The notes under the pieces are model-generated. The model was given only the letters and a program-made list of their open reading frames with translations. It did not search any database and was not told the origin of the DNA. Source: an uncultured Spirochaetaceae bacterium (GTDB taxonomy: Bacteria > Spirochaetota > Spirochaetia > Treponematales > UBA12059). Taken from it: a stretch of 5,758 nucleotides of DNA. Shown here one piece after another: positions 1 to 5,758 of this stretch; the stretch's first letter is position 1, and the number at the start of each line of letters is the position of its first letter. Where the stretch lies: positions 1-5,758 of the forward strand of contig CALKWG010000471.1 of NCBI GenBank assembly GCA_938004315.1. Direction: 5' to 3'. The translations under genes were made by a program, and so were the position numbers.

Positions 1-49
1 ACGATGTCGTATTCGGTGACGGGAGTTCAGACGTGTGCTCTTCCGATCT
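1..49 (+). other. Illumina TruSeq adapter contamination at contig end
   Basis: Bases 16-49 match the 34-base TruSeq index-side adapter, ending in the familiar GCTCTTCCGATCT, with a single mismatch (G instead of T at base 21). Bases 1-15 are probably a sample index plus a degraded end of the P7 oligo; this part is inference, because it matches the expected ACGAGAT only loosely. The segment has lower GC than the rest and no biological role. Frame 3 stays open through it, so a gene caller would add residues reading GDGSSDVCSSDL to the first protein. Similar peptides are well-known adapter artefacts in protein databases. Genomic sequence starts at base 50. Confidence 0.96.
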
Positions 50-1517
50 CTGGGACGTCCTGCGGCGCCCCGAGAACGCGGCCTACCTGGGGCATTACGA
101 CTACGCCTGGGGCCTGGCGGCCGAGGCCGACGCGCGCGGCCGGCGGCTCTGCGGGTTCTTAGCCGAGCTCGAGGAGCGTATGGGTCGCGTCGAGAAGCTG
201 GACGCGTCGGGCATACAGCGCGAGGGCGGCGGCGAGGGCGTATCGCTCATGACCGTACACGGCTCCAAGGGCCTTGAGTTCCCCGTGGTCATCGTGCCCT
301 TCGCCGACGCGACGGGCAGGAACGAGCCGCGCGGCGCGGTCGAGCTATCGGAGCGCTTCGGCTACGCGCTCAGGCTGATCGACGAGGACGGCGACCCCGC
401 CTGCCCCGTGGCGGAGCTCGAGCGCGTCCTGGCCAAGCTAGCTAAACGCGGCGGCGACAAGCCGATGGACGAGACCATAGCGGAATCCCAGCGCTTGTTC
501 TACGTAGCCTGCACCCGGGCCGTTTCGAGGCTGCACATCATGGGCCGGGCCCCGTCGAAGGGCGACGCGGACGGCAGGAGCTTCCGTACGCAGCTACTCG
601 AGGCCTTCCCCTGGCTCGGCCCGCCTCGCGCCGGCCTTGAAAGCCCGGCACGGACGGAGCCGGACGGCGGGCTCATCGAGCTCGTCCCCGAACCCGCCGC
701 GACCCTGGCCGAGCTGCGCCGCGCCGGGAGCGGCGGCGCCTCGCCTGAAGCGCGCGCCGCGGCCGCGGCTGCCGCCGAGGCGCCGCCGCCGCGCACGAGG
801 CGCGCCAGGATCTCGGTCAGCGAGGCGGCGGCCCTCGCCGTAGCTCCGGCGCCCGCCGAGGCTTCAGCCAGCGCCGAGCCCCCGGCCGAACGGCCGCCCG
901 AGCCCCCGACGGCCGAGGCTGCGCCGCGCCGCGAGCGCGACTGGACCGAGGCCGACTTCGGCACGCTCTGCCATATCCTCGTCGAGCGGGCGCTGTCCCG
1001 CGGCGCCCCGACCGAGGGCGACGAAGCGTCCGCACTCGGCCTACCCGACGCCCTGGCGCGCAAGCTGACTAAGCTCGACGCCGCGAGCCGGTCCGAGCTC
1101 CTCGCGCAGGCGCGCGCGCTGGCGGCCGGCTTCCTTAGGTCTGAACGCGGGCGCCTAGCCCTCGCCGCCCGCGAACGGGTGCGGCAGGGAGGCGGAGTCT
1201 TCGAAATCGAGCTGCCCTTCAGCTACCGCCACGAGGGAGCGGACGGGCCTATCTTCCTAGCCGGGGCGATAGACCTCGTCTACGACGACGGAGGATCCGT
1301 CATCGTGGTCGATTTTAAGACCGACCTCGAGCTCCGCCCCGAGCGCCACGAGTTCCAACTCTCGCTCTACCGCGAGGCTGCCGCTGCGCTCTACGACCGG
1401 CCGGCGCAGGCCTTCGTGTATTACCTTCGCCATGGCGCGGAGCATGAGTACCGCGCGGCTCCCGCCATGGGAGCCTTGGATGAAGCGCTTCGTGAAGCGA
1501 GCGTCCAGCATGGATGA
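50..1517 (+). CDS. addA: AddA/RecB-like helicase-nuclease, C-terminal fragment (5' end missing)
   Basis: This is the C-terminal part of a UvrD-family helicase fused to a RecB-type nuclease, as in AddA (RexA) or RecB. Such enzymes unwind and resect double-strand breaks in the cytoplasm for recombination repair, usually with a partner such as AddB. Counting residues from base 33, late helicase motifs are visible: VSLMTVHGSKGLEF (about 70-83, with V/Va character) and ESQRLFYVACTR (151-162, motif VI with its arginine). An Ala/Pro/Glu-rich tether follows (about 215-303). The PD-(D/E)XK nuclease has its metal and catalytic residues: H314 in FGTLCH, D414 in AGAIDLVY, D427 and K429 in VVDFKTD, and Q442/Y446 in QLSLY. 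The ATPase Walker motifs and the start are lost at the contig edge; the first six residues of the open frame come from adapter. Full AddA proteins are about 1,200 residues, so some 700 are missing. AddA is favoured over RecB from the single-chain layout, but without the N-terminus or a neighbouring addB the symbol is tentative. Confidence 0.88.
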
Positions 1518-2124
1518 GCTTACGAGCGTCGGCCGGGACGCGAGGGGCGCGGCCCCCGAGGCGAAGCGCCCGAGTCCGGCGGAGATCTTCTGGCTGTTCT
1601 GCCGCATCTCCGCGGTCACGATAGGCGGCGGCTACGTCATGGTGCCGGTCATACAACGCTCGGTGGAGCGCAAGGGCTGGCTCGACGAGAGCTCCTTCTA
1701 CGAGCTCTTCGCGACCACCCAGGGCCTACCGGGGCCGCTGGCGCTGAACGTCGCCTGCTTCATCGGGGCGCGGCTCCGTGGACCCGCCGGCTTCGCCGCC
1801 GGCGCGCTCGGCATACTCCTGCCGCCCTTCGCGGCCATCGTCGTCGTCGCCGCCGTCTTGCATCGCATAGCCGATTTCCCCCTCGCCCGCGGTTTCTTAG
1901 ACGGGGCATACGCCGTCGTCCCCGGCCTCGTGGCGGCCCTGCTCTTCAACATGATCAAGAAGAAGCGCTGGAGCAAGCGCCGCGTCGCCGCGGCGGTGAT
2001 CGGGGCCGTCGCCCTTATAGCGTCGGGAGCCTGGGCCGTACCGGTATTCTTCGCCGTCGTCGCCCTGGCCCGCCTAGCCGAGGGCCGCGCGCCGGGCGCC
2101 TCGGTCGGAAGGAGCCGCCCGTGA
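1510..2124 (+). CDS. chrA: Chromate transporter, CHR family, first half (short-chain ChrA)
   Basis: This is an inner-membrane protein of the CHR family (chromate ion transporter, ChrA). Long ChrA proteins have two homologous halves; here each half is a separate gene, as in the short-chain CHR pairs described in Bacillus, where both members are needed for chromate resistance. Counting from the ATG at 1510, the CHR signature is IGGGYVMVPVIQR (38-50), then GWL (56-58) and QGLPGPLALN (71-80). Hydrophobic segments follow, broken by a basic loop (KKKRWSKRR, 1960-1986) that is probably cytoplasmic. The chosen ATG overlaps the upstream stop (ATGGATGA), which suggests translational coupling, and gives about 204 residues. 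An ATG at 1480 has a better ribosome site (GGGAG, 6 bases upstream) and would add ten residues, so the start is uncertain. The family call is firm. Chromate as the natural substrate is inferred from the family; sulfate-like anions are an alternative. Confidence 0.9.
   Translation: MDELTSVGRDARGAAPEAKRPSPAEIFWLFCRISAVTIGGGYVMVPVIQRSVERKGWLDESSFYELFATTQGLPGPLALNVACFIGARLRGPAGFAAGALGILLPPFAAIVVVAAVLHRIADFPLARGFLDGAYAVVPGLVAALLFNMIKKKRWSKRRVAAAVIGAVALIASGAWAVPVFFAVVALARLAEGRAPGASVGRSRP
2107..2114 (+). promoter_or_regulatory. Ribosome binding site for second chromate transporter half
   Basis: GGAAGGAG lies inside the end of the first transporter gene, six bases before a GTG codon. It is the strongest Shine-Dalgarno match in this operon and decides the GTG start at 2121. 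Confidence 0.75.
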
Positions 2125-2648
2125 GCACCGGCTGGCTCGAGATGATTTTCGCCTTCGCCAAGATCGGCGCCGCCTCCTTCGGCGGCGGCTGGACCATCGT
2201 CGGCATCATCCATGCCTCGGTCGTGGGCTCGGGCTGGCTCAGCCAGGCGGAATTCGCCGACGTCGTGGCCATAGCCCAGGTCACGCCCGGCCCCGTGGCC
2301 CTGAATACAGCGACTTTGGTCGGCTTTAGGCTCCACGGCCCGCTCGGGGCCGTGGTCGCCACGGCCTCGGTCGTCGCCGCGCCGCTGGCCCTGTCCTTCA
2401 TCGTAGCCGTCGCGGCCCACGCCAAGCTGCGGGACGGCGGCAAGCTCAACGAAGCCTTGAAGACCGGCACGATAGGGCTCTTAGCCATGACCCTCTGGGG
2501 CCTCCTACCGCGCCTTTACGAATCGTGGCCCGCGGCCTTAGCCTCGGCGTTCGCCTTCGTCGCGGTGACCAGGACGAAAATCAACCCGCTATGGATCATT
2601 TTAGGCTCGGCGGCCATAGGCGCCGTCGGCCGCCTCGCCTTCGGCTAG
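2121..2648 (+). CDS. chrA: Chromate transporter, CHR family, second half (short-chain ChrA)
   Basis: This is the partner half of the split CHR transporter, 175 residues, and an integral membrane protein. It begins with GTG, which overlaps the stop of the first half by four bases (GTGA) and is preceded by a strong ribosome site. The CHR motif is clear: SFGGGWTIVGII (19-30), GWL (38-40) and AQVTPGPVALNTATLVGF (52-69), followed by several hydrophobic helices (for example around residues 78-100 and 112-175). In paired short CHR proteins the two subunits are thought to sit in opposite membrane orientation and form a heterodimer. The tight overlap implies equal production and fits that model (inference). 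The two proteins are clearly paralogous, sharing the GGG and PGP motifs. Expected activity is export of chromate driven by the membrane potential, known from the family and not shown here. Confidence 0.9.
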   Translation: MSTGWLEMIFAFAKIGAASFGGGWTIVGIIHASVVGSGWLSQAEFADVVAIAQVTPGPVALNTATLVGFRLHGPLGAVVATASVVAAPLALSFIVAVAAHAKLRDGGKLNEALKTGTIGLLAMTLWGLLPRLYESWPAALASAFAFVAVTRTKINPLWIILGSAAIGAVGRLAFG

Positions 2649-2676
2649 CGCGCGCGTAAAAAGCGCGAGCGCGTTT
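2649..2676 (+). terminator. Possible weak rho-independent terminator after chrA pair
   Basis: CGCGC (2649-2653) can pair with GCGCG (2669-2673), directly followed by TTT. An alternative smaller stem pairs 2651-2655 with 2663-2667 around an A-rich loop (GTAAAAA). The T tract is only three bases and overlaps the promoter of the next gene, so termination may be partial. Confidence 0.4.
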
Positions 2677-2703
2677 GCATAGGCCGCGCCCATACCCTAC
2701 AAT
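2675..2703 (+). promoter_or_regulatory. Sigma70-type promoter for the c-di-GMP regulator gene
   Basis: The -10 element TACAAT (2698-2703) matches TATAAT at five of six bases. A weak -35 element is TTGCAT (2675-2680) with a 17-base spacer; TTTGCA one base earlier gives an 18-base spacer. This is the most AT-rich stretch in the gap. Transcription would start near 2710, leaving a leader of about 20 bases with GGGAG (2719-2723) seven bases before the ATG. There is no room for a riboswitch in that leader. Confidence 0.55.
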
Positions 2704-2730
2704 TAGGCGGACAAGCCCGGGAGCCAGAGC

Positions 2731-4785
2731 ATGAATAACGAACGAATCCTGATCGTCGAAGACGAAAAAATCATCGCGATAGACCTCCAACGCCGGCTGG
2801 AACGCTTCGGCTACGCAGTCGTCGGCATGGCCGGGGACGGCGAGAGCGCCGTTTCCATGGCCTTGGAGCTCTTACCCGACATTATCCTCATGGACATCAT
2901 GCTCGGCGGTAAGATGGACGGTATCGATGCGGCCCTGGCTATACGGTCTTCCAAGGACATTCCCTGCATCTTCCTCACCGCCTTCACCGACGAGCGCACC
3001 CTGGAGCGCGCCAAGGCGGCGGAGCCCTACGGTTATATCTTGAAACCCTTCAAGGAGCGCGAGCTCTATACGACCATAGACATCGCCCTCTACAAGCACC
3101 GCATGGAGGGTAAGCTCACCAGGCAGGAGCGGCTCTTCAGCGCCATCCTGCACTCCATCAGCGACGGCATCATCGCCACCGACATCGACCTGAATATACA
3201 GTTCATGAACCCCGTGGCCGAGGACATCTCCGGCTTCAAGGAGGGGGCGGCGCGCGGCAAGAACATCTCGCAGTTCCTGACCCTGGCCGATACCAAGACC
3301 CAGAAGGATATCTTAAGCTCCGCGCCGCAGCTAGGCGAGCAGCCGCTCTTCTTCAACGAGGTGACGGTCCGGAACGCACTGGGCCAATCCCTGGTCGTCG
3401 ACGGCTCCATCACGCGCATCCACGAGCGCGACAACGCCACCGACGGCTTCGTCATAACCCTGCGCGACATCACCGAGCTCAAGCGCCTCTCCGATACCCT
3501 CAATTATCAGGCCAGCCACGACAGCCTGACGGGCCTTTCGAACCGCGAGGAGTTCAGCTACAAGCTCGGCGAGATCATCAAGAACGTCCGCCTTACCGGA
3601 GGCTCGCACAGCCTGATTATCATGGACGTCGACCGCTTCAAGGCGGTCAACGACACCTGCGGCGCCATGGCCGGCGACGAGCTCCTACGGCAGGTAGCCA
3701 GCCATATCCAGACCAACATCCAAAGGCAGGACATCTCCGCCCGCATAGGCGGCGACGAGTTCGCCGTCATCCTGATGAACTGCGACACCGGCGACTCTTC
3801 CAACGTGGCCGACCGCCTGCAGACTGCCATCCAGCGGCAGCGCTTCGCCTGGCAGAACCTGACCTTCCCCGTGAGCCTCTCCATCGGCATCGTGCCCATA
3901 GACCGCGAGGCGGGCGACATCCACGCCATCCTGGCCGCGGCGGACGACGCCTGCCACCTGTCCAAGGAAGAGGGCGGCAGCAAGACCACGGTCTTCCATC
4001 AGCAGGATTCCAAGTTCAGGCGCCGCCGCGGCGACATGGAATGGATAGGCAAGATCAACCGCGCCGTCGAGGAGAACCGATTCATCCTCTACCAGCAGTC
4101 CATCGTGCCGCTTACGGCCGCCGCTAAGGACAGGCCTAAGCTGGAGATCCTGGTGCGCCTGGTGAACGAGGACGGCAGCATAGCCAGGCCCAACGACTTC
4201 ATACCGGCCGCCGAGCGCTATAACCTCATGCCGCAGATCGACCGCTGGGTGGTCGAGAATTCTATGCGCGCTTTCCGCCTGCTACAGGACCAGAAGTCTC
4301 CCCTCGTGCAATCGGTGTTCTCGATCAACCTGTCGGGGCCCTCGCTCTTGGATACCGACCTCGTCGATACGATACTCTACATCCTGCGCAAATACGCCCT
4401 GTCGGCCGAGGATTTCTGCTTCGAGATCACCGAGACGGCCGCCATACAGAACCTGTCCTACGCCACGCGCTTCATCAACCACCTGCGGGGCGAGGGCTTC
4501 ACCTTCGCCTTGGACGACTTCGGCGCCGGCTTCTCGTCCTTCGGCTACCTGCGGAACCTGCCGGTCGACTACGTGAAGATCGACGGCTCCTTCGTGCAGA
4601 ACATCGACGACAGCCTCGTCAGCTACACCATGGTCGACTCGATCAACTCCATAGGCCACGTGATGGGCTTAAAGACCATCGCGGAGTTCGTGAAGAACGA
4701 GGCTATCGTCCATAAGCTCGAGGAGCTCGGCGTGGACTACGCCCAGGGCTACCACTTCGCCGAGCCTAAGCCGCTGTTCGACTAG
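2731..4785 (+). CDS. Response regulator with REC-PAS-GGDEF-EAL domains (c-di-GMP synthase/phosphodiesterase)
   Basis: This is a cytoplasmic, soluble 684-residue signalling protein that probably makes and breaks down cyclic di-GMP; no membrane segment is seen. The receiver domain (about 4-122) has the acidic pair E10/D11, the phosphoacceptor D55, T83 and K105. A PAS sensor domain follows (about 131-250, ending in VITLRDITELKRL). The GGDEF domain (about 260-420) starts at HDSLTGL and has D299, N307, D316 and an intact GGDEF (340-344), so diguanylate cyclase activity is expected. The inhibitory-site position reads QRQD (331-334) instead of RxxD, so product inhibition may be weakened. The EAL domain (about 437-684) has the ExLxR motif as EILVR (E472), N533, E565, DDFG (595-598), K616, E652 and Q672, all the residues known to be needed for c-di-GMP hydrolysis. 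The gene has its own promoter and GGGAG ribosome site and seems monocistronic. No kinase lies nearby, so its partner is encoded elsewhere. Which activity dominates, and what PAS binds, cannot be told from sequence. Confidence 0.95.
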   Translation: MNNERILIVEDEKIIAIDLQRRLERFGYAVVGMAGDGESAVSMALELLPDIILMDIMLGGKMDGIDAALAIRSSKDIPCIFLTAFTDERTLERAKAAEPYGYILKPFKERELYTTIDIALYKHRMEGKLTRQERLFSAILHSISDGIIATDIDLNIQFMNPVAEDISGFKEGAARGKNISQFLTLADTKTQKDILSSAPQLGEQPLFFNEVTVRNALGQSLVVDGSITRIHERDNATDGFVITLRDITELKRLSDTLNYQASHDSLTGLSNREEFSYKLGEIIKNVRLTGGSHSLIIMDVDRFKAVNDTCGAMAGDELLRQVASHIQTNIQRQDISARIGGDEFAVILMNCDTGDSSNVADRLQTAIQRQRFAWQNLTFPVSLSIGIVPIDREAGDIHAILAAADDACHLSKEEGGSKTTVFHQQDSKFRRRRGDMEWIGKINRAVEENRFILYQQSIVPLTAAAKDRPKLEILVRLVNEDGSIARPNDFIPAAERYNLMPQIDRWVVENSMRAFRLLQDQKSPLVQSVFSINLSGPSLLDTDLVDTILYILRKYALSAEDFCFEITETAAIQNLSYATRFINHLRGEGFTFALDDFGAGFSSFGYLRNLPVDYVKIDGSFVQNIDDSLVSYTMVDSINSIGHVMGLKTIAEFVKNEAIVHKLEELGVDYAQGYHFAEPKPLFD

Positions 4786-4802
4786 GGTCGGACGGGGGAC
4801 CG

Positions 4803-4822
4803 GGCGGCCGACGATGGCCGCC
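4803..4822. terminator. Hairpin between convergent genes (possible bidirectional terminator)
   Basis: GGCGGCC (4803-4809) pairs with GGCCGCC (4816-4822) around a six-base loop, a perfect 7 bp GC stem 18 bases after the regulator stop. No T tract follows on either strand, so it is not a classical intrinsic terminator. It may still stall polymerase or protect the 3' ends of the mRNAs. Confidence 0.45.
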
Positions 4823-4830
4823 TTCGCTAC

Positions 4831-4849
4831 GCCGGGCTAAGCGCCCGGC
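4831..4849. terminator. Second hairpin, spanning the stop codon of the minus-strand gene
   Basis: GCCGGGC (4831-4837) pairs with GCCCGGC (4843-4849) around the five-base loop TAAGC, another perfect 7 bp stem. Its loop and arm cover the minus-strand stop codon at 4837-4839. Together with the hairpin 8 bases away it forms a tandem structure between converging transcripts. It also lacks a T tract. Confidence 0.35.
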
Positions 4850-5758
4850 AGGCGGTCGCGATAGACCGCCGCTATATCGGCCTCGAAGCGCGGGACGTCC
4901 GCCAGGGACTTGACCGGCGACAGCTCCTCGGGCCGCGCGACGTAGAGTAGCCGCGCCCGCCCCCGCTCCGCCAGGTACTCGTCGACGTTATCCAGCGCGA
5001 ACTCGCCGCCGGCCGGGTCGTTGCCCGGCATAGCGTAGCCGAGCTCGGCCGTCCAAAAGCGGCTCCTGAGCTCGGCGACGGCCACGGCCAGCTCGGCGGC
5101 GCGGTAGATCCTGACGCCGACGTTGGTATAGGCCAAGCCGTCGACCGCCTCCGGCCGCGCGTCGGCGCCCGCCGGCGCCGCCTTGAGCTTGGCGTGGCCG
5201 AACGATAACGGCCGGCCTTCGCCGTCGACCCGGATGGGATAAGCCGGCGAAGGCTTACGCGTCACGGGAAGGAGCAGGGCCGGAGCCGCCCCGCCGGCGT
5301 CCAGGGCTGCCATGAAGGCGAGGCCTAAGGCGGCCGTCAGCGGGTTGGACGCGTCGCCGCCGAAGTTGAAGATGACGTACTCTTTATCCGACCAGAGATC
5401 CATGCATTGGAAGGCCGCGTCGCCGTGTCCGCGGGGCTTGCCCTCGCGCACGGCCTGCTCCCTGAAGGCGTATGCGCCGCTGCGATAGCCTAAGGGCCTT
5501 AGGATCGACGACTCGATCTCGGCCTCGAAGCCGCGGGTCACGATGACGCTGCGACCCAAGCCCCGGACGGCCCGTAACGCATACGAGGCGATGGGCAGGC
5601 GTTCGGGCCCCTCGCCCATGAGGTTGCGGACGGGGAAGAGCCCCCGCGGCTTGGCCTCGTCGAAATCGACGGGGAGGCCGGCCGCGCGCGCCTCGCGTAT
5701 GGACTCCACCCAGCGGCTGCCGGAGCCGGCTAAGAGCGTAACGCAGGCGACGCGGGCC
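4837..5758 (-). CDS. Nucleotidyltransferase, pyrophosphorylase-like (5' end beyond window)
   Basis: This is a probable NTP-transferase that joins a sugar phosphate (or similar) to a nucleotide; its substrate is unknown. The frame is open to the window edge, giving about 306 visible residues with the true start further upstream. The GTG at 5707-5709 is not the start: just before it the frame encodes LLAGSGSRW (5710-5736), the glycine-rich nucleotide-binding loop of this fold. Other motifs are KPRGLFPV (5629-5652, the signature lysine/proline region), KPRGHGD (5419-5439, resembling the GHGD of UDP-sugar pyrophosphorylases), NFGGD (5353-5367, with the probable metal-binding aspartate), TNVGVRIY (like the NTGI segment of GlmU-type enzymes) and SPVKSLADV near the C-terminus, which recalls the PVK motif of UDPGP enzymes. 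About 19 residues separate the SR of the binding loop from the KPRG lysine, more than in GlmU. There is no hexapeptide acyltransferase domain, so it is not GlmU itself. It converges with the regulator gene, and its promoter lies outside the window. The superfamily is fairly sure, the reaction is not. Confidence 0.75.
   Translation of the reverse strand, partial: ARVACVTLLAGSGSRWVESIREARAAGLPVDFDEAKPRGLFPVRNLMGEGPERLPIASYALRAVRGLGRSVIVTRGFEAEIESSILRPLGYRSGAYAFREQAVREGKPRGHGDAAFQCMDLWSDKEYVIFNFGGDASNPLTAALGLAFMAALDAGGAAPALLLPVTRKPSPAYPIRVDGEGRPLSFGHAKLKAAPAGADARPEAVDGLAYTNVGVRIYRAAELAVAVAELRSRFWTAELGYAMPGNDPAGGEFALDNVDEYLAERGRARLLYVARPEELSPVKSLADVPRFEADIAAVYRDRLPGA

Noticed and set aside
730..930. 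Possible frameshift or assembly error in the Ala/Pro-rich stretch
   Set aside because: The same frame carries helicase motif VI before it and the nuclease motifs after it, so the frame is continuous.
500..1063. Long open frame on the minus strand within the helicase-nuclease gene
   Set aside because: It is rich in Ala/Arg/Ser with no domain motif and lies opposite a gene with clear catalytic motifs. Such shadow frames are expected at high GC.
1432..1509. Upstream ATG at 1432 as the start of the first chromate transporter half
   Set aside because: It would overlap the preceding gene by 86 bases, and the added residues are not hydrophobic or CHR-like. ATG 1510 or 1480 fits better.
1698..2488. 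Overlapping open frames antisense to the chromate transporter genes
   Set aside because: They have low-complexity composition and no recognisable motif, while the plus-strand frames carry both CHR signatures.
2649..2730. Riboswitch or small RNA before the regulator gene
   Set aside because: The gap is 82 bases and is explained by a hairpin, a promoter and a ribosome site. The predicted leader is only about 20 bases, too short for a riboswitch.
50..5758. CRISPR array, insertion sequence, tRNA or phage attachment site
   Set aside because: I saw no spaced direct repeats, inverted terminal repeats, transposase motifs or tRNA-like cloverleaf on either strand, and coding sequence fills nearly all of the window.

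Overview
The window is a GC-rich (roughly two thirds G+C by eye), gene-dense bacterial contig fragment. It holds four genes on the plus strand and one on the minus strand, with almost no intergenic DNA. Nothing in it fixes the taxonomy. A split (two short genes) CHR-type chromate transporter, a REC-PAS-GGDEF-EAL regulator and a UDPGP-like nucleotidyltransferase together would fit a free-living or gut-associated GC-rich bacterium. A GC-rich spirochaete is one possibility, but this is a weak inference. TTA, CTA and ATA codons occur throughout despite the high GC, and all genes share this habit, so no segment looks recently acquired.

Bases 1-49 are not genomic. Bases 16-49 match the Illumina TruSeq index-side adapter with one mismatch, and the bases before it look like index and P7 remnant. 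True sequence begins at about base 50, inside a gene. The contig therefore starts in adapter, and any protein predicted across this junction carries artificial residues.

Bases 50-1517 encode the C-terminal part of an AddA/RecB-like helicase-nuclease for double-strand break processing: the last helicase motifs, an Ala/Pro-rich tether and an intact PD-(D/E)XK nuclease. Its stop overlaps the start of a chromate transporter half (about 1510-2124). That gene overlaps by 4 bases with the second half (2121-2648). The three are probably translated from one transcript.

A short gap (2649-2730) holds a GC-rich hairpin and a good sigma70-type promoter. The promoter drives a 684-residue response regulator (2731-4785) with receiver, PAS, GGDEF and EAL domains. 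Both c-di-GMP synthesis and hydrolysis motifs look intact, so it is probably a bifunctional c-di-GMP enzyme controlled by phosphorylation. No partner histidine kinase is in view.

The regulator converges on a minus-strand gene (4837-5758) across about 50 bases containing two tandem hairpins. This gene encodes a nucleotidyltransferase with pyrophosphorylase motifs. It runs off the right edge: the frame stays open past the apparent GTG start, and the nucleotide-binding loop lies in that extra stretch.

I see no mobile element, CRISPR array, RNA gene or clear novel multi-gene system. The observations most worth following are the adapter artefact, the loss of the canonical inhibitory-site arginine in the dual c-di-GMP enzyme, and the unusual motif combination in the nucleotidyltransferase.
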